DNA from: Pseudomonadota bacterium
GTDB taxonomy: Bacteria > Desulfobacterota > Desulfovibrionia > Desulfovibrionales > Desulfovibrionaceae
Assembly (NCBI GenBank): GCA_023426275.1
Contig: JAFABC010000357.1
Span: 1-29,528, forward strand
DNA length: 29,528 bases
Reading direction: 5' to 3'
Made by a program: the position numbers and the translations under genes. Shown here in pieces: positions 14,713-22,146 of this stretch. The notes under the pieces were generated by a model that ran no database searches, was not told the origin of the DNA, and saw only the letters and a list, made by a program, of their open reading frames with translations. Every line of letters starts with the position of its first letter. The first letter of the stretch is position 1.

Positions 14713-16671
14713 ATGAGCGAGTCCTTGCTTCTTGTCGACGACGAGGAAGACATCCGGCGGTTCCTGGGACTGTTCCTGGCGGACCTCGGCTACGCAGTCC
14801 ATGCCGCCTCCAACGGGGAGGAGGCCCTGGCCATGTTCGACGAGGTCGCCCCCTCCATTGTGCTGACCGACATCAAGATGCCGGTCATGGACGGGTTGGA
14901 GCTGCTCAAACGCATCAAGGCCAGAAGTCCGGACACCGAGGTCGTCATGATCTCGGGCCATGGCGACATGGATCTGGCCATCAGCTGCCTCCAGTACGAG
15001 GCCGCCGATTTCGTCACCAAGCCCATCAATCACGACATTCTTGACGCGGCGCTCAAACGCATCGACGAAAAGCTGGCCATGCGCCGGGAGCTGCGCCAGT
15101 ACACGCAAAATCTCGAAAAGCTCGTGCGCGAGAAATCCAGCCGCGTGGTGGAGCTCGAACGCCAGTTGGCCGCCGGGCAGATGGCCGAGACCATGTGTCA
15201 GGCCATCTCGGGCCTGTCGGCCGACCTGGGCGAGGGCGCGGGCTATTTCAACGAAATGCCGTGCTTCGTGGCCGTGCACAACCATTCCCTGGAAGTGGTG
15301 GCCACCAACCAGCTTTACAAGGAACGCCTGGGCGACATGGTCGGGCACCACAGCTGGGAGGTCTACGCCGGGCAGGCGCTCAAGGGCTTTGACGGTCCGG
15401 TCTGGAAGACCTTCGAGACCGGCCGGGGCCAGCGCTCGCGCGAAACCATGCTGTGCAAAAACGGCAACGAGCTGCCGGTCATGGTCCACACCTCGCCCAT
15501 CGCCGCCACCGACGGCAAGGTGGAGCTGGTGCTGGAAATGGCCGTGGATGTCAGCGAGATTAAAAGGCTCCAGGAAGAACTGCGGGTCACCCAGCAGAAA
15601 TACATGGACCTGTTCGACGCCACGCCCTGCTATATCGCCGTGCGCGACCGCAACGGCAAGGTGGTGGCCAACAACCGCCGCTTTATCGAGGATTTCGGCG
15701 AAGGGGTGGGGCGGTCCTGCTTCGATGTGTTCAAGCACCGCACCGAACCCTGTCCCCAGTGTCCGGCCGAGCAGACCTTTGCCGACGGCGAGCCGCATTA
15801 CCAGGAATCCGTGGTCACCACCCGCGACGGCAAGCAGCGCAACGTGCTCATCTCCACGGCCGCCATCCGCAACGCCGCCGGCGAGGTGGTCGAGGTCATG
15901 GAAATGTCGGCCGACATCACGAGCATCCGCCAGCTGCAAAGCCATCTCACCTCGCTCGGGCTCATGCTCGGGTCCATTTCCCACGGGGTCAAGGGCATGC
16001 TGACGGCGCTCGAAGGCGCGGTCTACCGGGTGGAGTCGGGTATCAAGCGCGGCGACGCGGCCCGGTCCCAGGCCGCGGCCGAGGCGGTCAAGACGCTGGT
16101 CGGCCGCGTGCGCAGCCTCGTGCTCAACGTGCTCTATTACGCCAAATCCCGCGAGTTGGCTCCGGAAACCGTGGACGTGGCCGCCTTTGCCGCCTCTGTG
16201 GCGCAAACCGTCGCGCTCAAGGCCGCCCGCGAAGGCGTCATGCTGGATACCGCCATCGGCCAGGACCTCGGCACCATGGACGTGGACGTCGTCAATTTGC
16301 AGGCCGCCCTGGTCAATATCCTGGAAAACGCCGTGGACGCCTGTCTGGCCGATACGGCCAAGCCCGGGCATCATATCGCCTTTCGGGTTTCCCGCGAGGG
16401 CGGGCGCGTGGTCTTCGACATCGAGGACGACGGCATGGGCATGGACCAGGAGACCCGGGAGAAGGCGTTTACCCTGTTTTTTTCCTCCAAGGGCCTCAAG
16501 GGCACCGGGCTGGGCCTTTTTATCGCCAACGACATGGTGGCCAAGCACGGCGGGACCATCGACCTGACCTCCGAGCCCGGGGAGGGCACCCGTTTCGTGG
16601 TGCGCATCCCGCAAACCCCTCCGGCCATCGACGACGCCCCCCGCGAGCCGGCTGCGCCCGGTGTCCAGTAA
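14713..16671 (+). CDS. Soluble hybrid sensor histidine kinase REC-PAS-PAS-HK
   Basis: This 652-aa cytoplasmic protein has an N-terminal receiver (1-120, acceptor D53 in LTDIKMP, K103), a coiled linker (about 125-160), PAS1 (about 172-285), PAS2 (about 295-408), a dimerisation/phosphoacceptor helix with H424 in SISHGVKGMLTAL, and a HATPase domain (ALVNILENAVDACL, DIEDDGMGM, GTGLGLFIAND). PAS2 carries CFDVFKHRTEPCPQCP, the same cysteine pattern as PAS1 of the haem-motif kinase. There is no transmembrane segment. I chose the ATG at 14713 because the receiver fold begins there; an in-frame ATG 12 codons upstream adds only proline-rich sequence. The ribosome site is weak. It ends the long hmc-linked gene run just before a repeat/terminator. 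Confidence 0.88.
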   Translation: MSESLLLVDDEEDIRRFLGLFLADLGYAVHAASNGEEALAMFDEVAPSIVLTDIKMPVMDGLELLKRIKARSPDTEVVMISGHGDMDLAISCLQYEAADFVTKPINHDILDAALKRIDEKLAMRRELRQYTQNLEKLVREKSSRVVELERQLAAGQMAETMCQAISGLSADLGEGAGYFNEMPCFVAVHNHSLEVVATNQLYKERLGDMVGHHSWEVYAGQALKGFDGPVWKTFETGRGQRSRETMLCKNGNELPVMVHTSPIAATDGKVELVLEMAVDVSEIKRLQEELRVTQQKYMDLFDATPCYIAVRDRNGKVVANNRRFIEDFGEGVGRSCFDVFKHRTEPCPQCPAEQTFADGEPHYQESVVTTRDGKQRNVLISTAAIRNAAGEVVEVMEMSADITSIRQLQSHLTSLGLMLGSISHGVKGMLTALEGAVYRVESGIKRGDAARSQAAAEAVKTLVGRVRSLVLNVLYYAKSRELAPETVDVAAFAASVAQTVALKAAREGVMLDTAIGQDLGTMDVDVVNLQAALVNILENAVDACLADTAKPGHHIAFRVSREGGRVVFDIEDDGMGMDQETREKAFTLFFSSKGLKGTGLGLFIANDMVAKHGGTIDLTSEPGEGTRFVVRIPQTPPAIDDAPREPAAPGVQ

Positions 16672-16679
16672 GCGAAAAA

Positions 16680-16760
16680 GACTGCCTCCGGCGGCCGGGA
16701 GGGGCGAGGCCCCTCCCGACCCCTCCCGAAAGGGGAGGGTGTACGCCCTGGCGGGGTTCG
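16680..16760 (+). repeat. GC-rich 3'-end repeat, copy 2 (double-hairpin terminator)
   Basis: Starting 9 bases after the kinase stop, TGCCTCCGGCGGCCGGGAGG leads into two hairpins: a 10-bp perfect stem (16696-16705 with 16709-16718, GAG loop) and CCCTCCC/GGGAGGG (16721-16727 with 16733-16739, GAAAG loop). GTACGCCCTG follows at 16741. The core matches the copies at both window ends. It lies between converging genes and probably ends transcription of both. Confidence 0.75.
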
Positions 16761-16796
16761 CGGCGGCCGGCCGGGTCGGATGAAAAACGTTTTTCC

Positions 16797-17702
16797 TCAA
16801 TCCCTCTGATCATCAAGCGCGGCGAGCAAGTCGTCCGCGTCCTCGATTATGCCCATGTCCACACAGGTTCCGGCCGTATCCGGCGCGGGGCGGCCCGTGG
16901 CGGCCAGGATGGCCGCGTCGGCCAGGGTGAGCTCCCGGGAGATGTCCGGCGCGTGCAGGTAGGGTAGCCGGGCCCCGGTCATGGCCAGGGTCTCGAAATT
17001 GCTTGCGGCCTGCGCCTGCTCCTGCTGTCTGGCCCGGCGCAACTGGGCGGCCAGGCGTCCCCGATGGGCGATCAGGGTCGGCAGCGGCAGGGCCTTGTCG
17101 GAAAGCGCTCCCAGAAACCGGACGACGTAGGTCAGTGTGTCCAGGGCCGTGGCCGTGTCGCCGGTCAGGCGCGACAGCACGGAGCGCAGGAAGGACGCGG
17201 CCGCGGGCGTCCATTCCGGTCCGGCCTGCCGGGCCGTGACGGCGAGGTCCAGGGCGGCCGGCGCGCCGAAGCGTTCCGTGAGCAGGGCGGCCACGTCCGC
17301 CGGCAGGGTGCGGGTGGGGTGCAGGCGCGACACGAAGCGCCGGATGGCCTCGGCGTCCATGGGCACGGGCAGGCGCACGCCGTCCGGCAGCACGGCCACG
17401 GCCTGCCGCGCCAGCGCCCCCAGCCGGCTGGCCAGCGCGGCGACGCCGTCGGCGTTGAGCGCGGCGTCGGCCAGGGCCGGTTCCAGGAGCTGGAGCGTTT
17501 CCTCGCCCGGAAAAAGCAGCAACTCGGCCAGACTGGCCCCCTGCGGATCGTCGTTGCCGGCCACGAGGGCGGTCAGTTGCGACGGGGACAGCGCGCCGTG
17601 GGTGGAGCGGATGAAGTGGGCCACGGCCTCGTCCTGGGGCAGGCCTTCGGCCAGCAGGGCGGCGATGGTCCCGGCCAAAGTGTCCATGTCGGCGTTGTTC
17701 AT
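16797..17702 (-). CDS. Unknown Ala/Leu-rich helical protein
   Basis: This 301-aa protein belongs to no family I can name. It is rich in Ala and Leu, looks mostly helical and soluble, and has no signal peptide, membrane span or cysteine cluster. Features to note are the N-terminal TIAALLAEGLPQDEAVAHFI block, a basic stretch LRRARQQEQAQAA at about 218-230, and an acidic C-terminus (IIEDADDLLAALDDQRD). Codon use fits the neighbours, with strong third-position GC, so it is likely a true gene. Neither possible start (17702 or Met6 at 17687) has a clear ribosome site. It is divergent from the Anbu cluster, sharing a 195-base control region with it, and converges on the kinase gene across the repeat. 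Confidence 0.75.
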   Translation of the reverse strand: MNNADMDTLAGTIAALLAEGLPQDEAVAHFIRSTHGALSPSQLTALVAGNDDPQGASLAELLLFPGEETLQLLEPALADAALNADGVAALASRLGALARQAVAVLPDGVRLPVPMDAEAIRRFVSRLHPTRTLPADVAALLTERFGAPAALDLAVTARQAGPEWTPAAASFLRSVLSRLTGDTATALDTLTYVVRFLGALSDKALPLPTLIAHRGRLAAQLRRARQQEQAQAASNFETLAMTGARLPYLHAPDISRELTLADAAILAATGRPAPDTAGTCVDMGIIEDADDLLAALDDQRD

Positions 17703-17766
17703 GGTGAATGTGGTAAGACGGGAAGCGAATCCTGTCCATGGGACGGCGCTTCGAAGGGCTTGGACG

Positions 17767-17796
17767 TTGACAGGTTTTGAATCCTTGGATTACCAA
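17767..17796 (+). promoter_or_regulatory. Candidate promoter of the Anbu cluster
   Basis: A perfect -35 TTGACA (17767-17772) is followed after 18 bases by TACCAA (17791-17796), a weak -10. Transcription would start about 95 bases before the ATP-grasp ATG. The inverted repeat at 17788-17807 covers the -10, as an operator would. Confidence 0.45.
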
Positions 17797-17807
17797 AAAA
17801 GGTAATC
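17788..17807. promoter_or_regulatory. Perfect inverted repeat, likely operator
   Basis: GATTACC (17788-17794), six A residues, then GGTAATC (17801-17807): perfect 7-bp arms in an AT-rich patch of the divergent region between the unknown gene and the ATP-grasp gene. It overlaps the proposed -10. It could instead form a small hairpin, but it is far from either gene's 3' end. Confidence 0.55.
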
Positions 17808-17897
17808 AGCCTTAGGGGGTTCGTCGCGAGGCCGGGAGAAACGCGCGACCATGCGCCCTAGCGAAAACACGTTCCCCGAAGCCAGTGAGGCCACGCC

Positions 17898-19352
17898 ATG
17901 CCGCAGAAAATGGACTTTTCCGACTACGATCCAGGTCCCTATTACGATGAGATGTTCGAGTCGTCGGGCCGGCCCCGGGCGGGGTGCCGGATGCTTTACG
18001 AAAAAATCAGCTCCCTGCCGTCGAGCGAGGTGCTGGCCCGACAGGCCGCCGCCGAGCAGGCCCTTTATGACATGGGCATCACCTTCACGGTCTACGGCCA
18101 TGAGGACGGCACGGAGAAGATTTTTCCCTTCGACATCGTGCCCCGCATCATCGAGGCCGATGCCTGGAACGCCCTGGAACGGGGACTGGCCCAGCGCATC
18201 CGGGCGCTCAATCTGTTTATTGCCGACGTGTACGGCAAGGGCCGGATCATGGCCGACGGCGTGGTTCCCCGCTCCGTGGTCGAATCCTCGTCGGGCTATT
18301 TCAAGGAATGCCAGGGCCTGACCCCGCCGCTCGGGGTGTGGTGCCACATCACCGGCACCGATCTCATCCGCGACGAGTCCGGCCGGTTCATGGTGCTCGA
18401 AGACAACCTGCGCTGTCCTTCGGGCGTGTCCTACGTCCTGGCCAACCGCCGCATTTTGAAGCGCGCCTTTCCCCAGGTCTTCGAGGCCATCAACATCCGC
18501 ACCGTGGACAACTATCCGCCGCTTCTGCTCGACATGCTCCACGCCATCGCCCCCCACGGCGCCGCCCGGCCCACGGCGGCCCTGCTGACGCCGGGCGTGT
18601 TCAACTCCGCCTACTTCGAACACACCTTCCTGGCCCAGCAGGCCGGCATCGAGCTGGTCGAGGGGCGCGATCTGGTCGTGGCCGACGGTTACGTGCACAT
18701 GCGCACCACCAAGGGGCTCAAGCGCGTGGACGTGCTCTATCGCCGGGTGGGGGAGGATTTTCTCGATCCCACGGTCTTCCGGCCCGACTCGCTGCTCGGC
18801 GTGCCCGGCATCATGGACGTCTACAAGGCCGGCCGGGTGGCCATGGCCAACGCCCCGGGAACGGGCGTGGCCGACGACAAGGTGGTCTACGCCTACGTGC
18901 CGCGCATGATTCGCTACTATCTGGACGAGGAGCCGCTGCTCGACAACGTGGAGACGTTTTTGTGCTGGGAGGACAAGGCCCGGCAACACGTGCTGCAGCA
19001 TCTGGACACCATGGTCGTCAAGGCGGCGGCCGAGTCCGGCGGCTACGGCATGCTGGTCGGTCCGGCGGCCACGCCCGAGGAGCGCCAGGAATTCGCCGCC
19101 AAGATCGAGGCCAATCCGCGCAATTACATCGCCCAGCCGACCATCGGGCTGTCGCGCACGCCGGTCATCGTCGGCGACCATTTCGAGGGCCGCCATGTCG
19201 ATCTGCGTCCCTACGTCATCTACGGCGAGGACATCCGCGTCATTCCCGGCGGACTGACCCGCGTGGCGCTGAAAAAGGGCTCGCTGGTGGTCAATTCCTC
19301 CCAGGGCGGCGGCAGCAAGGACACCTGGGTCCTGGGCGACCCCCTGGCCTGA
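17898..19352 (+). CDS. Circularly permuted ATP-grasp protein (type 2), Anbu cluster
   Basis: The 484-aa protein of the circularly permuted ATP-grasp family (former DUF404/DUF407, COG2308) is predicted to form amide bonds with ATP. Family landmarks are FMVLEDNLRCPSGVSYVLAN (about 171-190), VDVLYRRVGEDFLDP, the nucleotide-binding MVVKAAAESGGYGMLVG segment (about 373-390), YIAQP, HVDLRPYVIYG and the C-terminal SQGGGSKDTWVL. It is the first gene of a set with alpha-E, Anbu and transglutaminase genes, the combination predicted by comparative genomics to synthesise and process a peptide-like product or tag. GAGG lies 7 bases before the ATG. A 111-base spacer containing a small imperfect hairpin precedes the next gene. 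The substrate is unknown. Confidence 0.93.
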   Translation: MPQKMDFSDYDPGPYYDEMFESSGRPRAGCRMLYEKISSLPSSEVLARQAAAEQALYDMGITFTVYGHEDGTEKIFPFDIVPRIIEADAWNALERGLAQRIRALNLFIADVYGKGRIMADGVVPRSVVESSSGYFKECQGLTPPLGVWCHITGTDLIRDESGRFMVLEDNLRCPSGVSYVLANRRILKRAFPQVFEAINIRTVDNYPPLLLDMLHAIAPHGAARPTAALLTPGVFNSAYFEHTFLAQQAGIELVEGRDLVVADGYVHMRTTKGLKRVDVLYRRVGEDFLDPTVFRPDSLLGVPGIMDVYKAGRVAMANAPGTGVADDKVVYAYVPRMIRYYLDEEPLLDNVETFLCWEDKARQHVLQHLDTMVVKAAAESGGYGMLVGPAATPEERQEFAAKIEANPRNYIAQPTIGLSRTPVIVGDHFEGRHVDLRPYVIYGEDIRVIPGGLTRVALKKGSLVVNSSQGGGSKDTWVLGDPLA

Positions 19353-19463
19353 GGGGCCGGCGTTTGATCAAAGGGCGGGAGACGGGCGCAGGTCGCCACA
19401 GCGCCCGACAGAGCCAACGCCCCGGACGGCGCAGTGACCGTCGGGGCAGGGAAGGAGCACTCC

Positions 19464-20438
19464 ATGTTGAGCCGCGTGGCCGACGCCATTTATTGGATGA
19501 GCCGGTATCTGGAACGGGCCGAGAACATCGCCCGGTTTCTCGACGTCAACTGGCACCTGACCCTGGACGCGCCCGGGGCGATGACCGAACAGTGGACTCC
19601 GCTCGTGCGCACCATGGGCGATTGGGACCTGTTCCGGTCCCGGGACATCGCGCCGGACCGCAACGGCGTCATCCGTTTCCTGGCCTTCGATCCCGATTAC
19701 CACAATTCCATCGTCTCCTGCCTGTCCCATGCCCGGGACAACGCTCGCACCATCCGTGAGATCATCCCTTCCGAGATGTGGGAACAGATCAACATCTTCT
19801 ACCATCACGTCCGGGAGGCGGCCCGGGACTGCGAACGGGTCATGCGCAACCCCTACCAGTTCTGCGACGAGATCAAGCGGCGCGACCTGACCATCAGCGG
19901 CATCGCCGGGGACGTCATGTCCCATGACGAGGCCTGGGACTTCTTCCAGCTCGGCAAGCTGCTGGAACGGGCGGACAAGACCTCGCGCATGCTCGACGTG
20001 AAGTACTTCATCCTGCTGCCGCGTCCCACGGACGTCGGGTCCAACCTCGACTATGTGCAATGGGCGGCCCTGCTCAAGGCCATCAGCGCCCTGGAAGCCT
20101 ACCGGCGTCGCGATGGCCGCCTCAAGCCGGACCGCATCGTGGAATTTTTGCTGCTCGACCACGAGTTTCCCCGCTCGGTGCTCTGTTGTCTCATCAAGGC
20201 CCAGGCCTGCCTGCACGCCATCACCGGCACGCCGATCGGGTATTTCACCACGCCGGCGGAAAAGCATCTGGGGCACCTGTGCGGCGATCTGGCCTACAGC
20301 GGCGTGGACGAAATCTTCGGCTCGGGCCTGCACGAATTCACCGACAATCTGCAAACCCGTATGAACCTTGTGGACGAGGCCTTTTTTGCCACGTTTTTCT
20401 CGACGTTTCCGGCTATTGACGCAACCAGCCAACAGTGA
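19464..20438 (+). CDS. Alpha-E domain protein, Anbu cluster
   Basis: The 324-aa alpha-helical protein of the alpha-E family (former DUF403, COG2307) is recognised by its N-terminus MLSRVADAIYWMSRYLERAE and by internal motifs such as ARDNARTIREIIPSEMWEQIN, GKLLERADKTSRMLDVKYF, and the C-terminal FFATFFSTFP. The family always travels with circularly permuted ATP-grasp and transglutaminase genes; its own activity is unknown, and it may be a scaffold or cofactor of the ligase. The start chosen begins the conserved domain and has GAAGGAG 9 bases upstream; the open frame 10 codons further upstream is not supported. The Anbu gene follows after 13 bases. Confidence 0.93.
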   Translation: MLSRVADAIYWMSRYLERAENIARFLDVNWHLTLDAPGAMTEQWTPLVRTMGDWDLFRSRDIAPDRNGVIRFLAFDPDYHNSIVSCLSHARDNARTIREIIPSEMWEQINIFYHHVREAARDCERVMRNPYQFCDEIKRRDLTISGIAGDVMSHDEAWDFFQLGKLLERADKTSRMLDVKYFILLPRPTDVGSNLDYVQWAALLKAISALEAYRRRDGRLKPDRIVEFLLLDHEFPRSVLCCLIKAQACLHAITGTPIGYFTTPAEKHLGHLCGDLAYSGVDEIFGSGLHEFTDNLQTRMNLVDEAFFATFFSTFPAIDATSQQ

Positions 20439-20451
20439 CAAGGAAGGCCCC

Positions 20452-21219
20452 ATGACATTCTGCCTGGGCATTACGGTGGAGGAAGGGCTTGTCGGCATCG
20501 CCGACACGCGCATCACTTCGGGCAACGAGCTGACAAGCGCCCAGAAGGTGACCACCTACCAAAACGGCAACGGGGCCTTCTTTCTGATGACTTCGGGCTT
20601 GCGCTCGGTGCGCGACAAGACCCTGACCTACTTCGACGAAGTGCTCGAAGACTGCCCGACGCCCTTTGACAAGCTCTACAAGGTCGTCAACGCCTTTTCC
20701 ACCGAGCTGCGCCGCGTGGCCACCGAGGACAAGGCCTTCCTGGCCGAATCGGGACTGCACTTCAATCTGCACGTCCTGATCGGCGGCCAGCTCGTGGCCG
20801 ACAGCGTGCACAAGCTCTTTTTGGTCTATCCCGAAGGCAACTGGGTGGAGATCAGCCACGGCACGCCGTATCACATCATCGGCGAGGGCGGATACGGCAA
20901 GCCGGTGCTCGACCGCACGCTCAAGTATTCCGATTCGCTGCGCATGGCTCTCAAGGTCGGCTGTCTGGCCTTTGATTCCACCCGCATCAGCGCTTCGGAC
21001 GTGGACTTTCCCATCGACGTGGTGCTCTATCACAAAGACGGCCTGCAACTGGCGCAACACCGCTACGAGAAGGAGGATCTGGCCGACATCTCCTCCTGGT
21101 GGCAGGAGCACCTGCGCGGTCTCGTGCACAAGCTGCCCTCGGAATGGATAGACAACGTGGCCTCGAAGCTGACCAGGGTTCCCGAGCGCGCCCTGTGCCG
21201 GCCCACGTCCCCCAAGTAA
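20452..21219 (+). CDS. Anbu proteasome-like peptidase
   Basis: The 255-aa protein belongs to the Anbu family (ancestral beta subunit, COG3484 'proteasome-type protease'). After removal of Met1 the N-terminal nucleophile would be Thr (MTFCLGITVEEGLVGIADTR); the catalytic Asp is at position 17 and a lysine at 31 in that numbering, close to the proteasome's Thr1/Asp17/Lys33 set. The remainder follows the Ntn-hydrolase fold (FFLMTSGLRSVRDK, HVLIGGQL, FLVYPEGNWVE, GEGGYGKPVLDR). AAGGAAGG precedes the ATG; an upstream in-frame ATG overlaps alpha-E and would destroy the N-terminal nucleophile. It lies between the alpha-E and transglutaminase genes. Family members form open-ring or helical assemblies with little measured peptidase activity. 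Confidence 0.93.
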   Translation: MTFCLGITVEEGLVGIADTRITSGNELTSAQKVTTYQNGNGAFFLMTSGLRSVRDKTLTYFDEVLEDCPTPFDKLYKVVNAFSTELRRVATEDKAFLAESGLHFNLHVLIGGQLVADSVHKLFLVYPEGNWVEISHGTPYHIIGEGGYGKPVLDRTLKYSDSLRMALKVGCLAFDSTRISASDVDFPIDVVLYHKDGLQLAQHRYEKEDLADISSWWQEHLRGLVHKLPSEWIDNVASKLTRVPERALCRPTSPK

Positions 21220-21222
21220 CCC

Positions 21223-22068
21223 GTGTTGTGCCGGCTGTCGCACCTGACGCGCTACGACTTCGATCGGGCCGTCTTTCTTGAGCCGCACGTCGTGCGGCTG
21301 TTGCCGCGTCCGGACGCCTGCCAGCGGGTGGTTTCCGTTGCCGTGGACATCGATCCGGCCCCGGCCGGACAGACGGCCTGCCTCGACCTGTCCGGCAATG
21401 CCGTGCGGACGGTCTGGTTTTCCGGGCTGACTTCCCATCTGGAAATCCGGGTGGCGGCCACGGTGGAAACCCTGCGCGTCAATCCGTTCGATTATCTGAT
21501 CGAAAACGGCAAAAGCCGGTTGCCGGTCCTGGTCTCGCTCTCCGAGGCGGCCCTGATCGGCCCCTACCTGGCCCAGACCCCCCTGTCCCATGGCCGGGCC
21601 GCCGCCCTGGCCGACGACCTGCGCGCCGGCGGCGCGGATACGCCGCAGACCTTCGCCATGGCCCTGGCCGCGTGGATGGCGGCCAACCTCTGTCCCACCA
21701 CCCGCGAGGAGCCGGGCCTGCTGTCGCCGGACGCCGTGCTGGGCGGGTCCTGCGGCGCCTGCCGCGACCTGTCGGTGTGCTACATGGCCGCCTGCCGCCA
21801 TGTGGGTCTCCCGGCCCGGTTTGTCAGCGGCTACCACGAGGGTGACCCCGCGCGCGACGACGCCGAGCTGCACGCCTGGGTCGAGGTCTGGTTGCCGGGC
21901 GGGGGCTGGCGCGGTTTCGATCCCTCCCTGGGGCTGGCCGTGGCCGACCGGCACGTGGCCGTGGCCGCGGCGGCCGATCCGACCGATGCCGCGCCCGTCG
22001 AGGGCACCTACCGCGGCGAACCCGTGGTCTCGCGCCTGTCCCACTTGGTCCGCCTCGAACTTTCCTGA
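21223..22068 (+). CDS. Transglutaminase-like cysteine peptidase, Anbu cluster
   Basis: The 281-aa protein has the bacterial transglutaminase-like N-terminal beta domain (about 1-85, LCRLSHLTRYDFD, EPHVVRLLPRP) and a transglutaminase core. The catalytic triad is visible: C180 in SCGACRDLSV, H217 in AELHAWVEVWLP and D233 in GWRGFDPSLG. It starts with GTG 3 bases after the Anbu stop, so translation is probably coupled. Members of this group are thought to cleave or transfer peptide amides, here possibly the product of the ATP-grasp ligase. There is no signal peptide, which keeps the whole system cytoplasmic. Last gene of the cluster. Confidence 0.93.
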   Translation: MLCRLSHLTRYDFDRAVFLEPHVVRLLPRPDACQRVVSVAVDIDPAPAGQTACLDLSGNAVRTVWFSGLTSHLEIRVAATVETLRVNPFDYLIENGKSRLPVLVSLSEAALIGPYLAQTPLSHGRAAALADDLRAGGADTPQTFAMALAAWMAANLCPTTREEPGLLSPDAVLGGSCGACRDLSVCYMAACRHVGLPARFVSGYHEGDPARDDAELHAWVEVWLPGGGWRGFDPSLGLAVADRHVAVAAAADPTDAAPVEGTYRGEPVVSRLSHLVRLELS

Positions 22069-22146
22069 CCGGAAAAGCCTGCTTTTTGGGGTTGGGGATC
22101 GGGCGTGGTTGGGCTATCATTCCCTTGTATGGAATATGGCGTTGGT

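Noticed and set aside
12886..16800. Very long minus-strand open frame opposite hmcF, usp, receiver and kinase
   Set aside because: It is antisense to well-recognised genes, gives Gly/His/Asp-rich low-information protein and is explained by high third-position GC.
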